Positions 33,477 through 44,994 of a DNA stretch of 64,000 bases are shown one piece after another; within the stretch, counting starts at the first letter, position 1, and each line of letters opens with the position of its first letter. The notes under the pieces were generated by a model that worked only from the letters and a program-made list of their open reading frames with translations, was not told where the DNA came from and searched no databases. Source of the stretch: Phascolarctos cinereus. Its lineage: Eukaryota > Chordata > Mammalia > Diprotodontia > Phascolarctidae. The position numbers were made by a program, and so were the translations under genes. The stretch spans positions 7,788,001-7,852,000 of the forward strand of contig NW_018344015.1 of NCBI RefSeq assembly GCF_002099425.1. Reading direction: 5' to 3'.

Positions 33477-33535
33477 ACATGTGTGTGTGTGTATATATAT
33501 ATATATCTATATATACACACATTTATACACACACT
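33477..33535. repeat. (TG)n(TA)n microsatellite
   Basis: Alternating GT then TA then CA dinucleotides in the downstream flank of CHAC2. The reading frame across it is meaningless. Confidence 0.9.
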
Positions 33536-34239
33536 ACAATCATATGCTAGTATAAGTTTTTGCATTTTTTTATCCATGGTTTGTTACAGAATTAATTTTA
33601 CAAGCATAGATACATGCTATAGAATTTCAGGTTTCAGTTTGTTTTTCAGTAATTTCAAAATTTCAAAAAATTTCAAATTTCCAGTATTGTACTGGCAGGT
33701 TGGTAGATGTAGAGATTATTTTCCCACAATTGATGGCCACAATAAAATATATTTGTTCTCCTAAGATATAGCTGTTCCATACTTGTATCAAAGGACAAAC
33801 TTACCCACTATTTTATGCTTCCACACTAGAAAGGGAGAAGATGTGATATTAGAAAACTACTTTCTAAGGCTAAAACATAGGCAGGAGTCCTCAGGTTATC
33901 TTGTTTCTCTTCTATTTATCAGATTAAAAATTTGTATTTTGTTTAACATTCTCAAAACAGGATGCATAATGATTTACCTGTATGTTTCTAAACAAAGAAT
34001 ATATTACTAGTGGAAAAAAAGAGCTACTGTCATATAGCTTAAGATACTGGATGTTATTTAAATATGACTTAGCTTGGGACTTTTAAAAATGCTTGAATAC
34101 AGATGTATATGTAGTTTTTCCAGTGCAGATTCAAATAGCAAACTACATTATCCTGAACACACCATTAAGTAAAAGATTATGACATTTAGGAAAAACCATT
34201 ACCCTGAAGACAATGTTTGTGAAATCAATGATTATCTCT

Positions 34240-34623
34240 TTATATGCAATTCAGATTCTGTTTTCGTTCAGAAAGTTCCTTTACTAATTTTTCTAAGGAG
34301 AAGAGATGCTCATCTACATCTTCTGGCACAAGATTCCTGATGGAATTTGCAAGTTCAAAAAGATATTCGGTATTTCTTCCACTAGGACCAACAGCATTTA
34401 AAATCTGTTCAGCAATGTCTTCCAGAGGGGCTGGACCAAGATAGTTAGGATTATCACATGTTCCAATATATAACAGTACACTGAATGGTTTCAGAGAGTG
34501 GTCTTTTGGATAGAAAATGACTGTTGTTGTCCTGTAACCGCCTTTCTCTCTGAAATCCAGAGAAGCTTTCACTTCCTCTTCTTTTCCTGCTGGTAGTCGG
34601 TATGCAACACCCCATACACAACC
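34240..34623 (-). CDS. CHAC2: CHAC2 coding exon 3 (catalytic glutamates, stop)
   Basis: The exon starts after acceptor TTCTGTAG with [19 protein letters not shown] and ends NLNCI then TAA at 34,242-34,240, giving 127 residues. By counting from the start Met, the KEEE stretch puts Glu at residue 74, and FREKGGYRT puts Glu at residue 83, the two glutamates linked to catalysis in CHAC2. Further segments ([40 protein letters not shown]) agree closely with human. The 3' UTR runs leftwards and its end was not fixed. TTTATT near 33,454 is one candidate poly(A) signal on the minus strand. Confidence 0.96.
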   Translation of the reverse strand, partial: GCVWGVAYRLPAGKEEEVKASLDFREKGGYRTTTVIFYPKDHSLKPFSVLLYIGTCDNPNYLGPAPLEDIAEQILNAVGPSGRNTEYLFELANSIRNLVPEDVDEHLFSLEKLVKELSERKQNLNCI

Positions 34624-34624
34624 C

Positions 34625-35145
34625 TACAGAAGAATAAAGGTGTGTGAATCCATCTTACTCTTTAAAAGATGTGTAAAATATTTATAAAAGATGGGGAAGT
34701 GTTATATCTAGAGTGTTTTTGAAAATTTTAAATCAGCAGACTGAAGTGGCACCTATAACTCCTGTTATGATTCTCTTTAGCTATTTGCACAGTTGGGAAA
34801 TAGTCTATGCTGTTGGGTTTCTTTTTCCTCTGCTGTAATCTAGGATTGAAAAAGAGGGTCCAATCACTTAGGCAGAGTAAGTGATAACCAAAGAACAGCT
34901 CTTGTGTTATTACACTGGTATCCTCATGATGTCAAAAGGCACCCAGCATGCTGGTTGGACTCCATTGGTGAATTTACAGTAGGACATGGATGAGTCATAC
35001 GAGATGGATAGACATGGGTAGGAAATATCCAAATCAGTGGGATCATAGTTTCACTGGAACATTTTACATTTATTCTTAGTTTGTATTTAGTGGGGCTGAA
35101 ATTAAAGTGAATACACACACATACACACATATACACATGTGTATA

Positions 35146-35177
<32 letters not shown>

Positions 35178-36848
35178 CATATATATATATAATAATATAC
35201 ATGTACATGTATATGTACACACACACAAAGACTATTTTTCTCCACTGTATCACTTCTCAAAAATAAGAGATTCATATGCAACATGGGAACCAGTCACCAT
35301 TTGGTAAATTTTTTCTTTTGCCTAAGGTTTTCAAGAGTTCTTTGTAGTTTTCAATAAAAGTGCTTACAAGTGAAGGGAATACCTTAAAAAAGAAGAAGCT
35401 GTATCTTATTCTAGAATAATAGTCATAATTTTATTTTAAAATAAAACTTTTTGGCAGCCTTTATTCATTTTTATATAAAGATTAAGGCAATAAAAAACCC
35501 CCAAAAATTAAAACTGAAGCAAAATACTTCCAACATTGGACTTTTGTTTCAGTGGACATAGAGGTAGGATTTTTTTTTTCATTTCTTGTGTTTAAAGAAA
35601 AAGGTAAAACATATGTTAGGTACTTGACTAAGAATGTTGTCACAAAAGTGGAAGCTATTTCATACCTGTAAACCTAATGGAAGGCCTTTAATTAAACTCT
35701 GGGTTGCTAATTATCTTTTTGAATAGCTAAATTGATTTAAGTGGTTTACACAATGAAGTCTAATTTGTTAATTGTTTAGTTTGGGGCTTATATCTACAAT
35801 TACCTATTTTAAGTCTTTACCACATAAAAATATGTATCAGGAAAGCATCTCCTAATTTATAGCATTTACTTGTTCATATTATGAAGCATGATAATACATT
35901 TGCTTTGCCTGTAAGCCACGTTTTAAAAAATTAACTCTTCCATCTTCTTTTTTTGCAAACTTTGTTAAAATAACTGTTAACCCCGCCCCCCCCCAAACTG
36001 CTAAGTAATAAATACCTGAGAAATTGAGGAATATGAACCACATAAACCTATGTGGAGTTGTGAACAAAACATTGTACTTAGTGGTGTTAATTAAATTCAA
36101 TCAATAAAAGAAAGAATTGCTGGAGAGGTTATTAGTCTAATGATTAGATTATCTTTGCAAATGGGGAATGACTTAAGATTGCATTGATTAATTATTAACT
36201 GTTCAGCACCAGGAAATTATGGTAGTAAAAATGAGCTTCCTTTAAACATCAGGACGCTGACACTTAGTTGATATTCTGTAACTGATAGATTTATGGAAAT
36301 GCAGAAATCTATTATCTAGTAAAAAAATCTGTACAATGAAAATGGTAGTCAGTTTGACTACTAGCTAGCCTTAGAGATGGGAATATACACATGTACACAC
36401 CTGTGTATATGTATATATACATGTGTGATGGTAGGCTGATCTGCACTGTAGAAAGTTCCCCATACATCACAGGTCTGCCCCCACCTCCACAAAAAAGTCT
36501 TTAACATTGGTTTTATGACATGAGTGTTTCCACTTAATTTCAAGGAATGTTGTAAGATTTTTCAAATAGTTTTTTTTAATGTGCCTCAGTGCTTTATTTC
36601 ATTTTGTTATTTACACCATGTCTGCTTCTATACAGCTTTGTCCCCTGCAAACCTGAAACCAAACCTAGACAATAAAAAAGATGTTTTAACATTAAAAAAA
36701 CTGGAAATCCTAGAACTAAGATAGCATGCATTTTCCTTCTATTATGCTACCTCCCTTGTAGAATTTCTTTGGTTGTCTGTTTTGATTATAGTGAGATACA
36801 TTTCTTATAATTTCATATAGACATCTTTATATAAAAACTGTGCCATAC
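34625..36848. other. CHAC2 intron 2, few recognised features
   Basis: Apart from the compound microsatellite, this AT-rich stretch shows no clear SINE or LINE. The long-intron spacing (about 2.2 kb) separates CHAC2 exons 2 and 3. Confidence 0.5.
35106..35228. repeat. Compound (AC)n(GT)n(TA)n microsatellite with hairpin symmetry
   Basis: ACAC-rich, then GTGT-rich, then TATA-rich, then ACAC-rich tracts lie next to each other, so the AC and GT arms can pair. Located in CHAC2 intron 2. Confidence 0.9.
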
Positions 36849-36884
36849 CCCAGGATCTTCAATAAGAGTCACAACTCTTCCAGG
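36849..36884 (-). CDS. CHAC2: CHAC2 coding exon 2 (36-base exon)
   Basis: This tiny phase-0 exon encodes PGRVVTLIEDPG, matching PGRVVTLVEDPA of human CHAC2. The acceptor is TTCCAG. The donor is GGG followed by GTATGG. It joins exons 1 and 3 without a shift and is too short to show up as an open frame. Confidence 0.94.
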
Positions 36885-37344
36885 CTGGAAAAAAATTTCA
36901 AAAATACTTTTTAAAAAAATTAAATACTTAACTGAACAATAGTATCAACCTGTAGCTAAAATAGGATCAACGTATGCCAAGTTAATAGCAATCACATTTC
37001 AGCAAAGGACTTAGTTTTCATATGTTGTAATCTACAGTGGATTGAATCAGAAAATCTACTGCTTTGTTTTCTGAAAGATAATTTCAGTGAATTTACATTG
37101 GATGTATTTTATATGAATTTAAGTTAAAAACAATATATGGATAGCTAAAGAGACTACTCCAAAATTAAATGTGGTGAGGCAAACTGCAAGTAAAATCAAA
37201 CATCTGGTCACTTTCTTGTTACATGAGTAAAAACATGACATTCCTGGGTACTATTCTGTAGGGAGCACCAATAGAACAGAGAGGAGCTCCTGCTAGAGAA
37301 CTAAGTGACCAGTACTTCTCAGTGGTCATGAGCTAGTCTGTTCA

Positions 37345-37480
37345 TAGGACCTGACAATTATATATCCCAGTTTTCATATTATAAAGCAATTTACACACAT
37401 TATCTTATTTGATCCTTACTGTTAGGGAGGTAACTGAAGGTATTATCCTACTCATTTTATGGCTAGTATTTGTTAGAGGT
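37345..37480 (-). mobile_element. MIR-type remnant
   Basis: ACACACATTATCTTATTTGA, TCCTTACTGTTAGGGAGGTA and CTACTCATTTTATGGCTAG suggest an antisense MIR in CHAC2 intron 1. Confidence 0.5.
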
Positions 37481-37496
37481 TAAGACTTGAATCTCA

Positions 37497-37632
37497 GGGG
37501 GCAGCTAGGTGGCGCAGTGGATAGAGTCAGGAGTACCTGAGTTCAAATCCAGCCTCAGAGCAAACACTTGACACTTGCTAGCTGTGTGACCCTGGGCAAG
37601 TCACTTAACCCCAACTGCCTTAAAAAAAAAAA
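37497..37632 (+). mobile_element. tRNA-derived SINE with internal deletion and target duplication
   Basis: Plus-strand short-class copy lacking the GCACCGGCCCTGAA segment of its head. It is flanked by AAGACTTGAATCTC on both sides (about 37,482 and 37,633). Confidence 0.88.
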
Positions 37633-38299
37633 AAGACTTGAATCTCTAAGTCTTCCTTGACACCAGGCTGGCCTGGCCCTCTTTTTACTACATCATTCTG
37701 TTTCTCAAAAATGTAACTCAATTTAACATTAAAAAAATACTATAAATATTGCTAGCTTTCTGTTATGCCACCTTCATTAATAAAAATTCTGATTTTAAAA
37801 AACTACTCAGACATGTGGTTTCTTTGATAGATTGAGTTTACTTAGTGTTTTGGAAATACTTAAAAAAAGCTCATAACATTATTTACTTCCCAGATGAATT
37901 CCCTAAATGATGTTGATTATTTTAAAATCAGCATTAACTTATGTTATTTTTCAATACTGTATGGGATAGGGTGATACAGAGCCAGTGAGGCAGTAGTGGA
38001 TAGAATTTGACTTGGAGTTGGGAAGACCTGAGTTTAAGTCCTACAACTGACTTGATGGCAATGTGACCTGAGCAAATCACTATAACCTATTAATGTATAT
38101 GGAACTCTCTAAAACTAGAATATCACAGAATTCTGAGAGTGAGAAAGGGACCTCAGTAGCTATTTAATCCAACCCACACATGTAATTGCCACCATAACAT
38201 ACTCAACAAGTAGTTGCCCACTTTCTGCTTAATAACCTCTAGGGAGGGGGATCCTTCCATCTCTTTAGATGTGTCATTAACTAAAATAGAGGCAGACAC

Positions 38300-39480
38300 G
38301 AGTGTTATGTCCAGAGAATAGCCAGAAAACCAGTCATCTCAAGTTTTTAAGACCTTGCTTTCTCCTGGTTCTCCTACTTATTTTACCACTGCTTAGTTTC
38401 CCTTGCTTGGTCTTCATTCATGTCCCATCCTCACCCAGTAGGTGTCCCCTAAAGCTTTGTCTTGGGCCTTGTTCTCTTGGAGGTGTAGGATTAAGAGTTC
38501 AATTTTCAATATGTAGATGGCTCTCAGATCCAGGCTTATTCTCCTTCAAGTTTTAGTTCTAAATGGATACTTTTCTTTTACGCATCAACAACTGGATTTC
38601 CAAAGATGTCAAACTCAATCTTTTGTAAATGGAGTTCACTGTTTTCCCTCCCTAAACCAATTCCTCCCTCAAACCTCTCTATTTCTTTTTGAGGGCATGG
38701 CTACCATTTTTTTTCTCCCCCAGGTTTACAATTATCCTCAATTAGTAGACATTACTTCTACAACATCTCTCATATTCTATTCTCTTCATTCACATCAATC
38801 AATAAACATTTATTAAGCCATCTACTATGTGGCAGGCATTGTGCTAAAGATACAAAAATGAGCAAAAGATAGTCCCTGCCCTCAAGAAGCTTACAATATG
38901 ATGGCACCTGCCTAGTTCAGGTATTCATCAGCTTTTGCCTGGACTACTGCAACCACCTCCTAATTGGAATTTTGTCATTTAGTCTTTCCTCATTCCATTA
39001 TATCTTCTACATGGCTGCCAAAGTTATCTTTCTCAAATAAAAGTCTGGCCATGTTGATCCACTGCCTGTGAATTTAGTGACTCACTGTTACTTCTGGGAT
39101 AAAATACAAAAACCTCTGGCATTAAAAACCCTTCACAAGAATGGCTCTAGTCTATTTTTTAAAACAAACTTTTTGCACTTTTCCTACCTTCACTATCAAA
39201 ATGGTCTGTTTGCTTTTCCATCTTCAACTTCTAGAACCTAAATACCTTGGGGGCAGGGATTGATTGATTTTTAATTGAATGCACTACAGGTGGCACTTGG
39301 GCTAGCTCATAATCTTTTAATAAATGATTAATTTACTGAATTTGTATAGGCTGTTGCTTTTGGTTAGAATTCACTCCTTCATTTCTGTCTCTTAACCTTA
39401 GATTCTTTCAAGACTCAACTCAAATGCTTCCCGTGGGAAGTTTCTTTATCCCGCTAGTTGTTAGTGCTTTCTCCTTCCCC
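38300..39480 (+). mobile_element. L2 fragment (late ORF2 and 3' UTR)
   Basis: Near 38,508 the codons read YVDGSQI, a decayed YADD motif. The L2 3' region follows (TGGCTGCCAAAGTTATCTTT, CTGTTACTTCTGGGATAAAA, GGGGGCAGGGATTGATTG). A separate dispersed repeat (AATAAACATTTATTAAGCCA) lies inside at about 38,795-38,900. Confidence 0.65.
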
Positions 39481-39769
39481 CAACACTTTAAGGTTTTAAA
39501 AAAAAGTTATCTTCACATATCAGGTTGGGAATGTTATTCTCCTTTTTCAGGTGAGCAACTTCTGAACCCTGCCTAAAGTAGCCAGATCTAGGCCTGGATT
39601 AGGTTGAGCCAGGACCTAAAGAAGTTAAATGGCTTGCCCAAGGTAACTGATATGTATCAGAGTCCAGATTAGAATCATAGTCTTGACTCCAAATCAATTG
39701 TTCCTTTCACTACACTTTTAATAATAAATGACCAAATTAATCACGATAAACAGTTCTGAAAAGAGGTAT

Positions 39770-41400
39770 AAGGTGAAGATCATAAGATTTAAAGAGAGAA
39801 GGATCCTTAAGGATCATCTAGTCAGTTCTCTCACTTTACAGCAGAGGAAGCTGATGCCCATTTAAAAACTGATCTAAATCCAATTACATTCTGATAGATT
39901 CATCACCTGAGGGTTGGCTACTAAGTGACCTATTTTTTTAGTCACAGCAACTCAAGAGGATTCATTAAGGTACTCACACCCATGAAATCACTTTTAAAGT
40001 ACTGCAGTATAGAACTAATACCTTTAAAAATAATTTTCCTTTGTAAACTGAAAAGGGATAATTTAAAACTAGGTTAAATTGTCTGGAACTCAGTGGCTTT
40101 GCAAAACCTTTCAAGGGGTCAGTTTTTATTATCTGACAAAAAAGAGTGCTAAGTATTCATAACAGGAATAGAAAAGCTAATCAGCAAATACATCCTGCAT
40201 ATTAACTTGTTTTGATATTGTGTAAAAATGGATAAAAATTTTTTCTACTATTTTGGTTTATCAAAATTTGTCCCTAATTTGTAATTTTTCTTCTATAATA
40301 ATACTTCTTGATGCCAATACCAACTTCATTTTATAAGATTAATAAAGTATAATAGTGCTAGCTAATATGCTAGTGAAAACTAGTATATCATCTGCCTTTT
40401 ACTATATATGTATATGTACATATATAATTTGATAAACTTGTTTTCCTCTAAGATGCTTTTGTTTTTCCTATGGAAAAACAATTTAAGGGATCATTTCAAA
40501 ATTGACTGAAATGTGGAAAATTTAAATGTTAAGCAGTTTTGCCTAATTTTCAAAATCACTATTTGTTCCCAGAAATTTCTGTTGGTCTGTGGTATTTGCA
40601 CTGGCCCCACCATTCAAATACTATCTCATTTCCAATTTTTAACCCCTCCCTCGGCATATCAACCTAAGAAAGTAACACCTCATTAAATTTTAGGTGGAGA
40701 TCAATCTGCTTTTGATCAACTTTTTGATGTCTTAATTGCGCCTCCTCATTTCTGATCTGTTATAAAACTGCTACTTTCAAGTCCTACAGCTGAAGATTAA
40801 TGTGAAGACCTAGGTTTGAATCCTGTCTCTGACACTTAATAGCGATTGATCATAAACAAATCAGTAAACTTGGGGGATAAAAAATTGGTGACAATACTCA
40901 GGTTGTGAGGATCAAAAGACGTACTGTTTGTAAATTTTGTAAACTTTAAAACTCTGAGCAAGTGTTAGGTACCTCTGTTATTCTGGGTTAGAGCCTTATG
41001 ATTTTTTTCCCTTCCCATATATCTATATATTATCTGTCCTTTAAAAAAAAACCCTTTCTGTCCCTTTTGTTCTCATTAATCGGATGGATTTAAAAAAACA
41101 AAACTAAACTCTGGGCAATGGTTCTCTGACTCAAGTATCTGAAAGGTGAATTCGAAAACAATGATCTTCTCTATCTAGGCTGAAATCCTAGCTCTGACCC
41201 TTAAGCTTTATGACTGGATAAGTCACTTCACCCTTCTGAGACTAAATTTCCTATTCTGCAAAAATGAGGATGACAATTGCCCTACCTACTTCATGTTTGT
41301 GAGGAAATGTACTTTGCCAAAATCACTCTTGCCCTACCTACTTCTTATTTGTGAGGAATGTACTTTGTCAAAAGTAAACAATTAAGGTTGAGTAACTTAT
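39770..41400. mobile_element. MIR-type remnants in CHAC2 intron 1
   Basis: MIR-like pieces at about 39,780-39,910 (minus), 40,790-40,960 (plus) and 41,160-41,390 (plus). The last contains a local tandem duplication of about 52 bases. Between 39,940 and 40,790 I see no recognisable feature. Confidence 0.45.
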
Positions 41401-41859
41401 TTTAAGAAAAGTTTCATCAATTTACACAGTATCAATATTTAAAAGAAAAGGGATCATCAAATTCAGATGATTGTGTTTTCAAAACTTTATTTTCTTTAAG
41501 AATAAAGGATGTAAACCAAACATTTAAGACAATACAAGGTTGGTTTAGGTAAGCCATGGATTGTTAACTCTGGCTACGTTTTATCTATATAAATGAATGC
41601 CTATAAAAGAGGACGGTAATAGTTGAGAGGAAGATAAAGAAAACGTCAAGGAAGCAAAACTTCCTTAATTTAGGATTAGTGAGAAAGTAACAGAAAAATA
41701 CACTTTGGTTAATAGTGATTCCATATTTATCATTACCAAGTGCATTCAGGAAACAGCCGTTCAGTTGTGATAACAAAATTGCCTTCCTTTTTATCACTCA
41801 GTATAAGTAACTTGAGTACCATGAAAAGAGTTTGGAAAGGTTAATGATTTGTTATGACA

Positions 41860-41863
<4 letters not shown>

Positions 41864-41924
<61 letters not shown>
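41864..41924. repeat. Pure (TC)n microsatellite
   Basis: About 30 uninterrupted CT units, 450 bases on the 3' side of CHAC2 exon 1 within its first intron. Confidence 0.97.
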
Positions 41925-41928
<4 letters not shown>

Positions 41929-42339
41929 CTATATATCTCCAAACTGTACTGGTTTTAATAGCCGAATGTAGAAATTTCCAGGCATTTAATTCCTGGAAAA
42001 TAAATTGCAGTCAAGGTGATTTCAGTGCTGCTTGATCAAGGCAAGTGAATACACTTATTTCTCCTGTTTGGTCTGTGTGACTTGATCCATGAAACCTTGT
42101 CTTTAGCACTAAAACCCATGTAGTGGGGGCCCTCTTCCTAGTTATAAACCTACAAATTTTGCCTCTGCCATAGCGATTTCTTCAGAAATGAGCAGTACCC
42201 CTAGATGTCAGTCAACATTCCTAGTTTTCTCCTTAATGCATTTTGGGAGGAGTTAATTAGGGATGGTTGAGGAAGATGGAGTAAGAATGAGTAGAATAAC
42301 TTTGTCTAGGCGTCCCTGAAGCCTTAACGGTGGAGGACA

Positions 42340-42720
42340 GGGGGTTTTGTGGGGGTGTGTGCTGTGGTGGGATGGTGTCGGGGTCGCTACGGGAGAGCCG
42401 GGGCCCCTGGCGGGAAGGGACAGCAGCGAAGGTCGGGGGCTAGTTTCTCACCTTGCCAGGAACCCCGCGGTGGTCGGTGCTGCCCTGCCAGAAGCGCCGA
42501 CTGTAGCCTGTGATAGACCCGACCAGTTTGTCCTGATAGGGGAAATCGACCTTCCAGATGAGGGAACCATAGCCGAAAACCCACATTCTCCTCCACAGCC
42601 TCTTCCCGATCCAGCCGTCTGAGCCTTTAGTCTCAGAGCCGCAACTAACCGGCTGTCTCCCTGCGCAGGCGCGACGGCTGCGTAGCGGCCGAGCACGCAA
42701 GGCATTCTGGGAGATTTGTC
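42340..42720 (-). promoter_or_regulatory. CHAC2: CHAC2 CpG-rich promoter
   Basis: CpG density rises sharply over this interval inside an AT-rich intron. It covers CHAC2 exon 1 and its upstream flank. TGCGCAGGCGCG at 42,662-42,673 is one base off the NRF1 consensus. CTCCCAGAATGCC on the minus strand at 42,702-42,714 looks like the core of a ZNF143/Staf site. Both fit a housekeeping, TATA-less promoter. The match is by eye only. Confidence 0.7.
42452..42586 (-). CDS. CHAC2: CHAC2 coding exon 1
   Basis: CHAC2 is a cytosolic gamma-glutamylcyclotransferase of the ChaC family. It cleaves glutathione to 5-oxoproline and Cys-Gly, with slower, housekeeping kinetics than CHAC1 (family knowledge). This exon encodes 45 residues, [15 protein letters not shown] then [19 protein letters not shown] and [11 protein letters not shown]. 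It carries the YGSLIW motif that binds the gamma-glutamyl group. The donor is GTGAG after AAG. The ATG has A at -3. With exons 2 and 3 the product is exactly 184 residues, the human length, and intact. The gene lies entirely inside ASB3 intron 1 on the opposite strand, as in human. Confidence 0.96.
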
Positions 42721-43264
42721 CTTAAACCTGTCTAAGCCTCTTGTTTCTTGTAGGTTTAGTTTCTTCTTACTTTAAGAGGAACTGCACATTTTTCTCTTCG
42801 TAGCATCACGGTCTCTTCAGTACTTTCTGTTGTCTCTTCGCCTAGTCCACCTTGTGGGCTCTTGTGTGTCCTTGTGTGTCCAGAACTACCGTGCCCACAG
42901 TGCCTTTCGGGGTGTCAGCTTTCTCTGCTTCCCCTCCACCTCCCTCTGAAGTTGTTGTCTAAGCCTGTGGGGTAGGAGGTGGAGACAGCATAGGAGGCGG
43001 AGAGAAGGGGCTGGCACTAGCGCCTGCCTGCAGGCTTCTAGAGGAGAGAAGTTGTATATTGCTTCCTAATTTGGATTTCTGCCCAGCCACCTCCTCCCCA
43101 GAAGGCTGTTTATAGCCAGTTAATTTCCCATTCTGTGTTTCAGTATGTTTCATATTAAAAAGCAGTGTTCTGTAGAGGAGCTTGATTAGCACCCGAAAAT
43201 TCTCTCCCCCTCCCCGTTTATGTGGTACTGTAAATTTTACCAATTGGCCTTTTCCCCTACAGAA

Positions 43265-43620
43265 GGGAGGCCCTTGGTTTAGTGGAAAGAGCTCAGGCCT
43301 TTGTGTTGAGATGCCTGGGTTCAAACCCAGCTGATTCTAGCCTTGTGACCCCGTGAGCCTCATTTTCCTCATCTGTGAAGTAAGAATGATAATACCTGAA
43401 GGACCTTTCTTAGAGAATTGCTTTGAGGGTCAAATGAGATAATGCATGCAAATACCTTTGTAAACTTTAAAATGCTTATATAAATGCTAACCTTACCAGT
43501 GCAAGTATTTTATTATCTCCATTTTATAGATGAAGAAGTTCCAGAGGTCAAGTGATTTTTCTGTAATTACTATGCTCATAACTACCTGAGCTGGAATTTG
43601 AGCCTGAGTTTCTTGAGTGA
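43265..43620. mobile_element. Two MIR-type SINEs
   Basis: 43,265-43,495 plus strand (GGGTTCAAACCCAGCTGATT, TTTTCCTCATCTGTGAAGTA, CAAATGAGATAATGCATGC). 43,500-43,620 minus strand (TATCTCCATTTTATAGATGA). Confidence 0.6.
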
Positions 43621-44412
43621 AAGTACAAGCCTCTTAATTCGATGCAGTTTTGCTGTTAAAATGTTGGCCTTCAAATTCTGGCTGAGTCTTTGAGGGGTGA
43701 TCTCTTGGTCCTGACTTCTAGGTGAAAGTGGTCCAACTTTGTTGCTAGTTTGGGTCCTCAAATGTTCTCATAGAACTTTGTATCTACTTTTTTCCCCCTA
43801 TAGTTTTTCTTCTATTACATGTAAGCTTTTTTTAACATTCATTTTTTTTGTGTTGAGTTCCAAATTCTTTCTCTTCCTTCTCTACCCCCCTCCTTGAGAA
43901 GGCAAGCAATTATACATGTGCAAAACATGCAAAACATTTCCTTATTAGCCATGTTGTAAAAGAAAATTCAGACAAAAAAATAACCCAAAAGAAAACCTGA
44001 AAAATAAAGTTAAAAAGTATGCTTTAATCTGCATTCAGACTCCAATTTTTTCTCTGGAGGTGATAGCAGTTTTTCACCCTAAGTCTTTTGGAATTGTCTT
44101 GGATTGCCATATTGTTGAGAATAGCTAAGTTATTCACAGTTGATCATCATACAATATTCCTGTTATTGTGTACAATGTTTTAATGGTTCTATTTGTTTCA
44201 CTTTGCATGAGTTCATGTAAGTCTTCCCAGGTTTTTCTGAAAGCATTCCATTACACTGATATACCACAATTTGTTCAGCCATTCCCCAATTTATGGATAT
44301 CCCCTGAATTTCCTATTTTGTGCTGTGACAAAGAGTTGCTGTAAATGTTTTTGTACATATAAGTCCTTTTCATTTTCCTTTGGGATCTAGTAGTAGCATT
44401 GCTAGGTCAAAG

Positions 44413-44994
44413 TGTTGAGGTGTAGAGATTTAGGGGTGCTTGGACCCCAAAATCATTAGACACAGGTCCTGCCTGAAAGAATTCAACCCAAGCCTTCTTT
44501 CAGCTAAAGACAAGGTTTATTAAAGATGAACCATATAGGCTAGACTCTTAAGGAATCTGAAGGTTTTTGACCCTCATAAGGACATGAATAAGTCTCAGCC
44601 TTAAAGGGCAGCCAGGATGGATCTTATACAGCCAAGTAGTTTTCGGTGATTAGAGAAAGGGCTGGGAGGAGGATCTTGAAGTTAGGGTAACTAGGTGAAG
44701 AGTTTAGGGAGGATCTTGAAGCTGGGGGAGTGTCTGGGAGATTGAATGGGGTCTGGATAAGATCTAGGATGGGATATATAACCCAGGGCTAGGCTTAAAT
44801 TAGGGTAACAAAGAATTGGGAGATAGGGCCTAGGGATAAAGATAGGAATAAGAATAAGAATAACTTCAGGGGACTTCCTTGACCAGGTAAAAGTTCAAAG
44901 AAAGTTCAAGGGTTTTCTGGGGTCTGTAAACAAATGGCACTCAAATTCTTTTTGGGGGTGAAGGGCAAAGGTCTCAGCTTGGGCCCATACCCCA
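44413..44994 (-). mobile_element. Solo LTR fossil, 582 bp
   Basis: Interrupts L1 sequence between TCAAAG (44,407-44,412) and TCAAAA (44,995-45,000), a near-identical six-base target duplication. In minus orientation it starts TGGGGTATGGGCCC, contains GGTTATATATCCC and CTTTAATAAACCTTGTC, and ends CTACACCTCAACA (TG...CA). No internal retroviral sequence remains. A six-base duplication would suit a class II (ERVK-like) element, but I cannot assign the family. Confidence 0.8.

Noticed and set aside
41864-41924. Ser/Leu repeat peptide across the (TC)n tract
   Set aside because: Product of a microsatellite.
42448-42705. Open frame from an ATG at 42,705 overlapping CHAC2 exon 1, and an in-frame Arg-rich extension of CHAC2 upstream of its ATG
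   Set aside because: The out-of-frame ATG lies within the ZNF143-like promoter motif and is probably upstream of the transcription start. The in-frame extension begins at TTG, not ATG, so there is no supported mitochondrial presequence.
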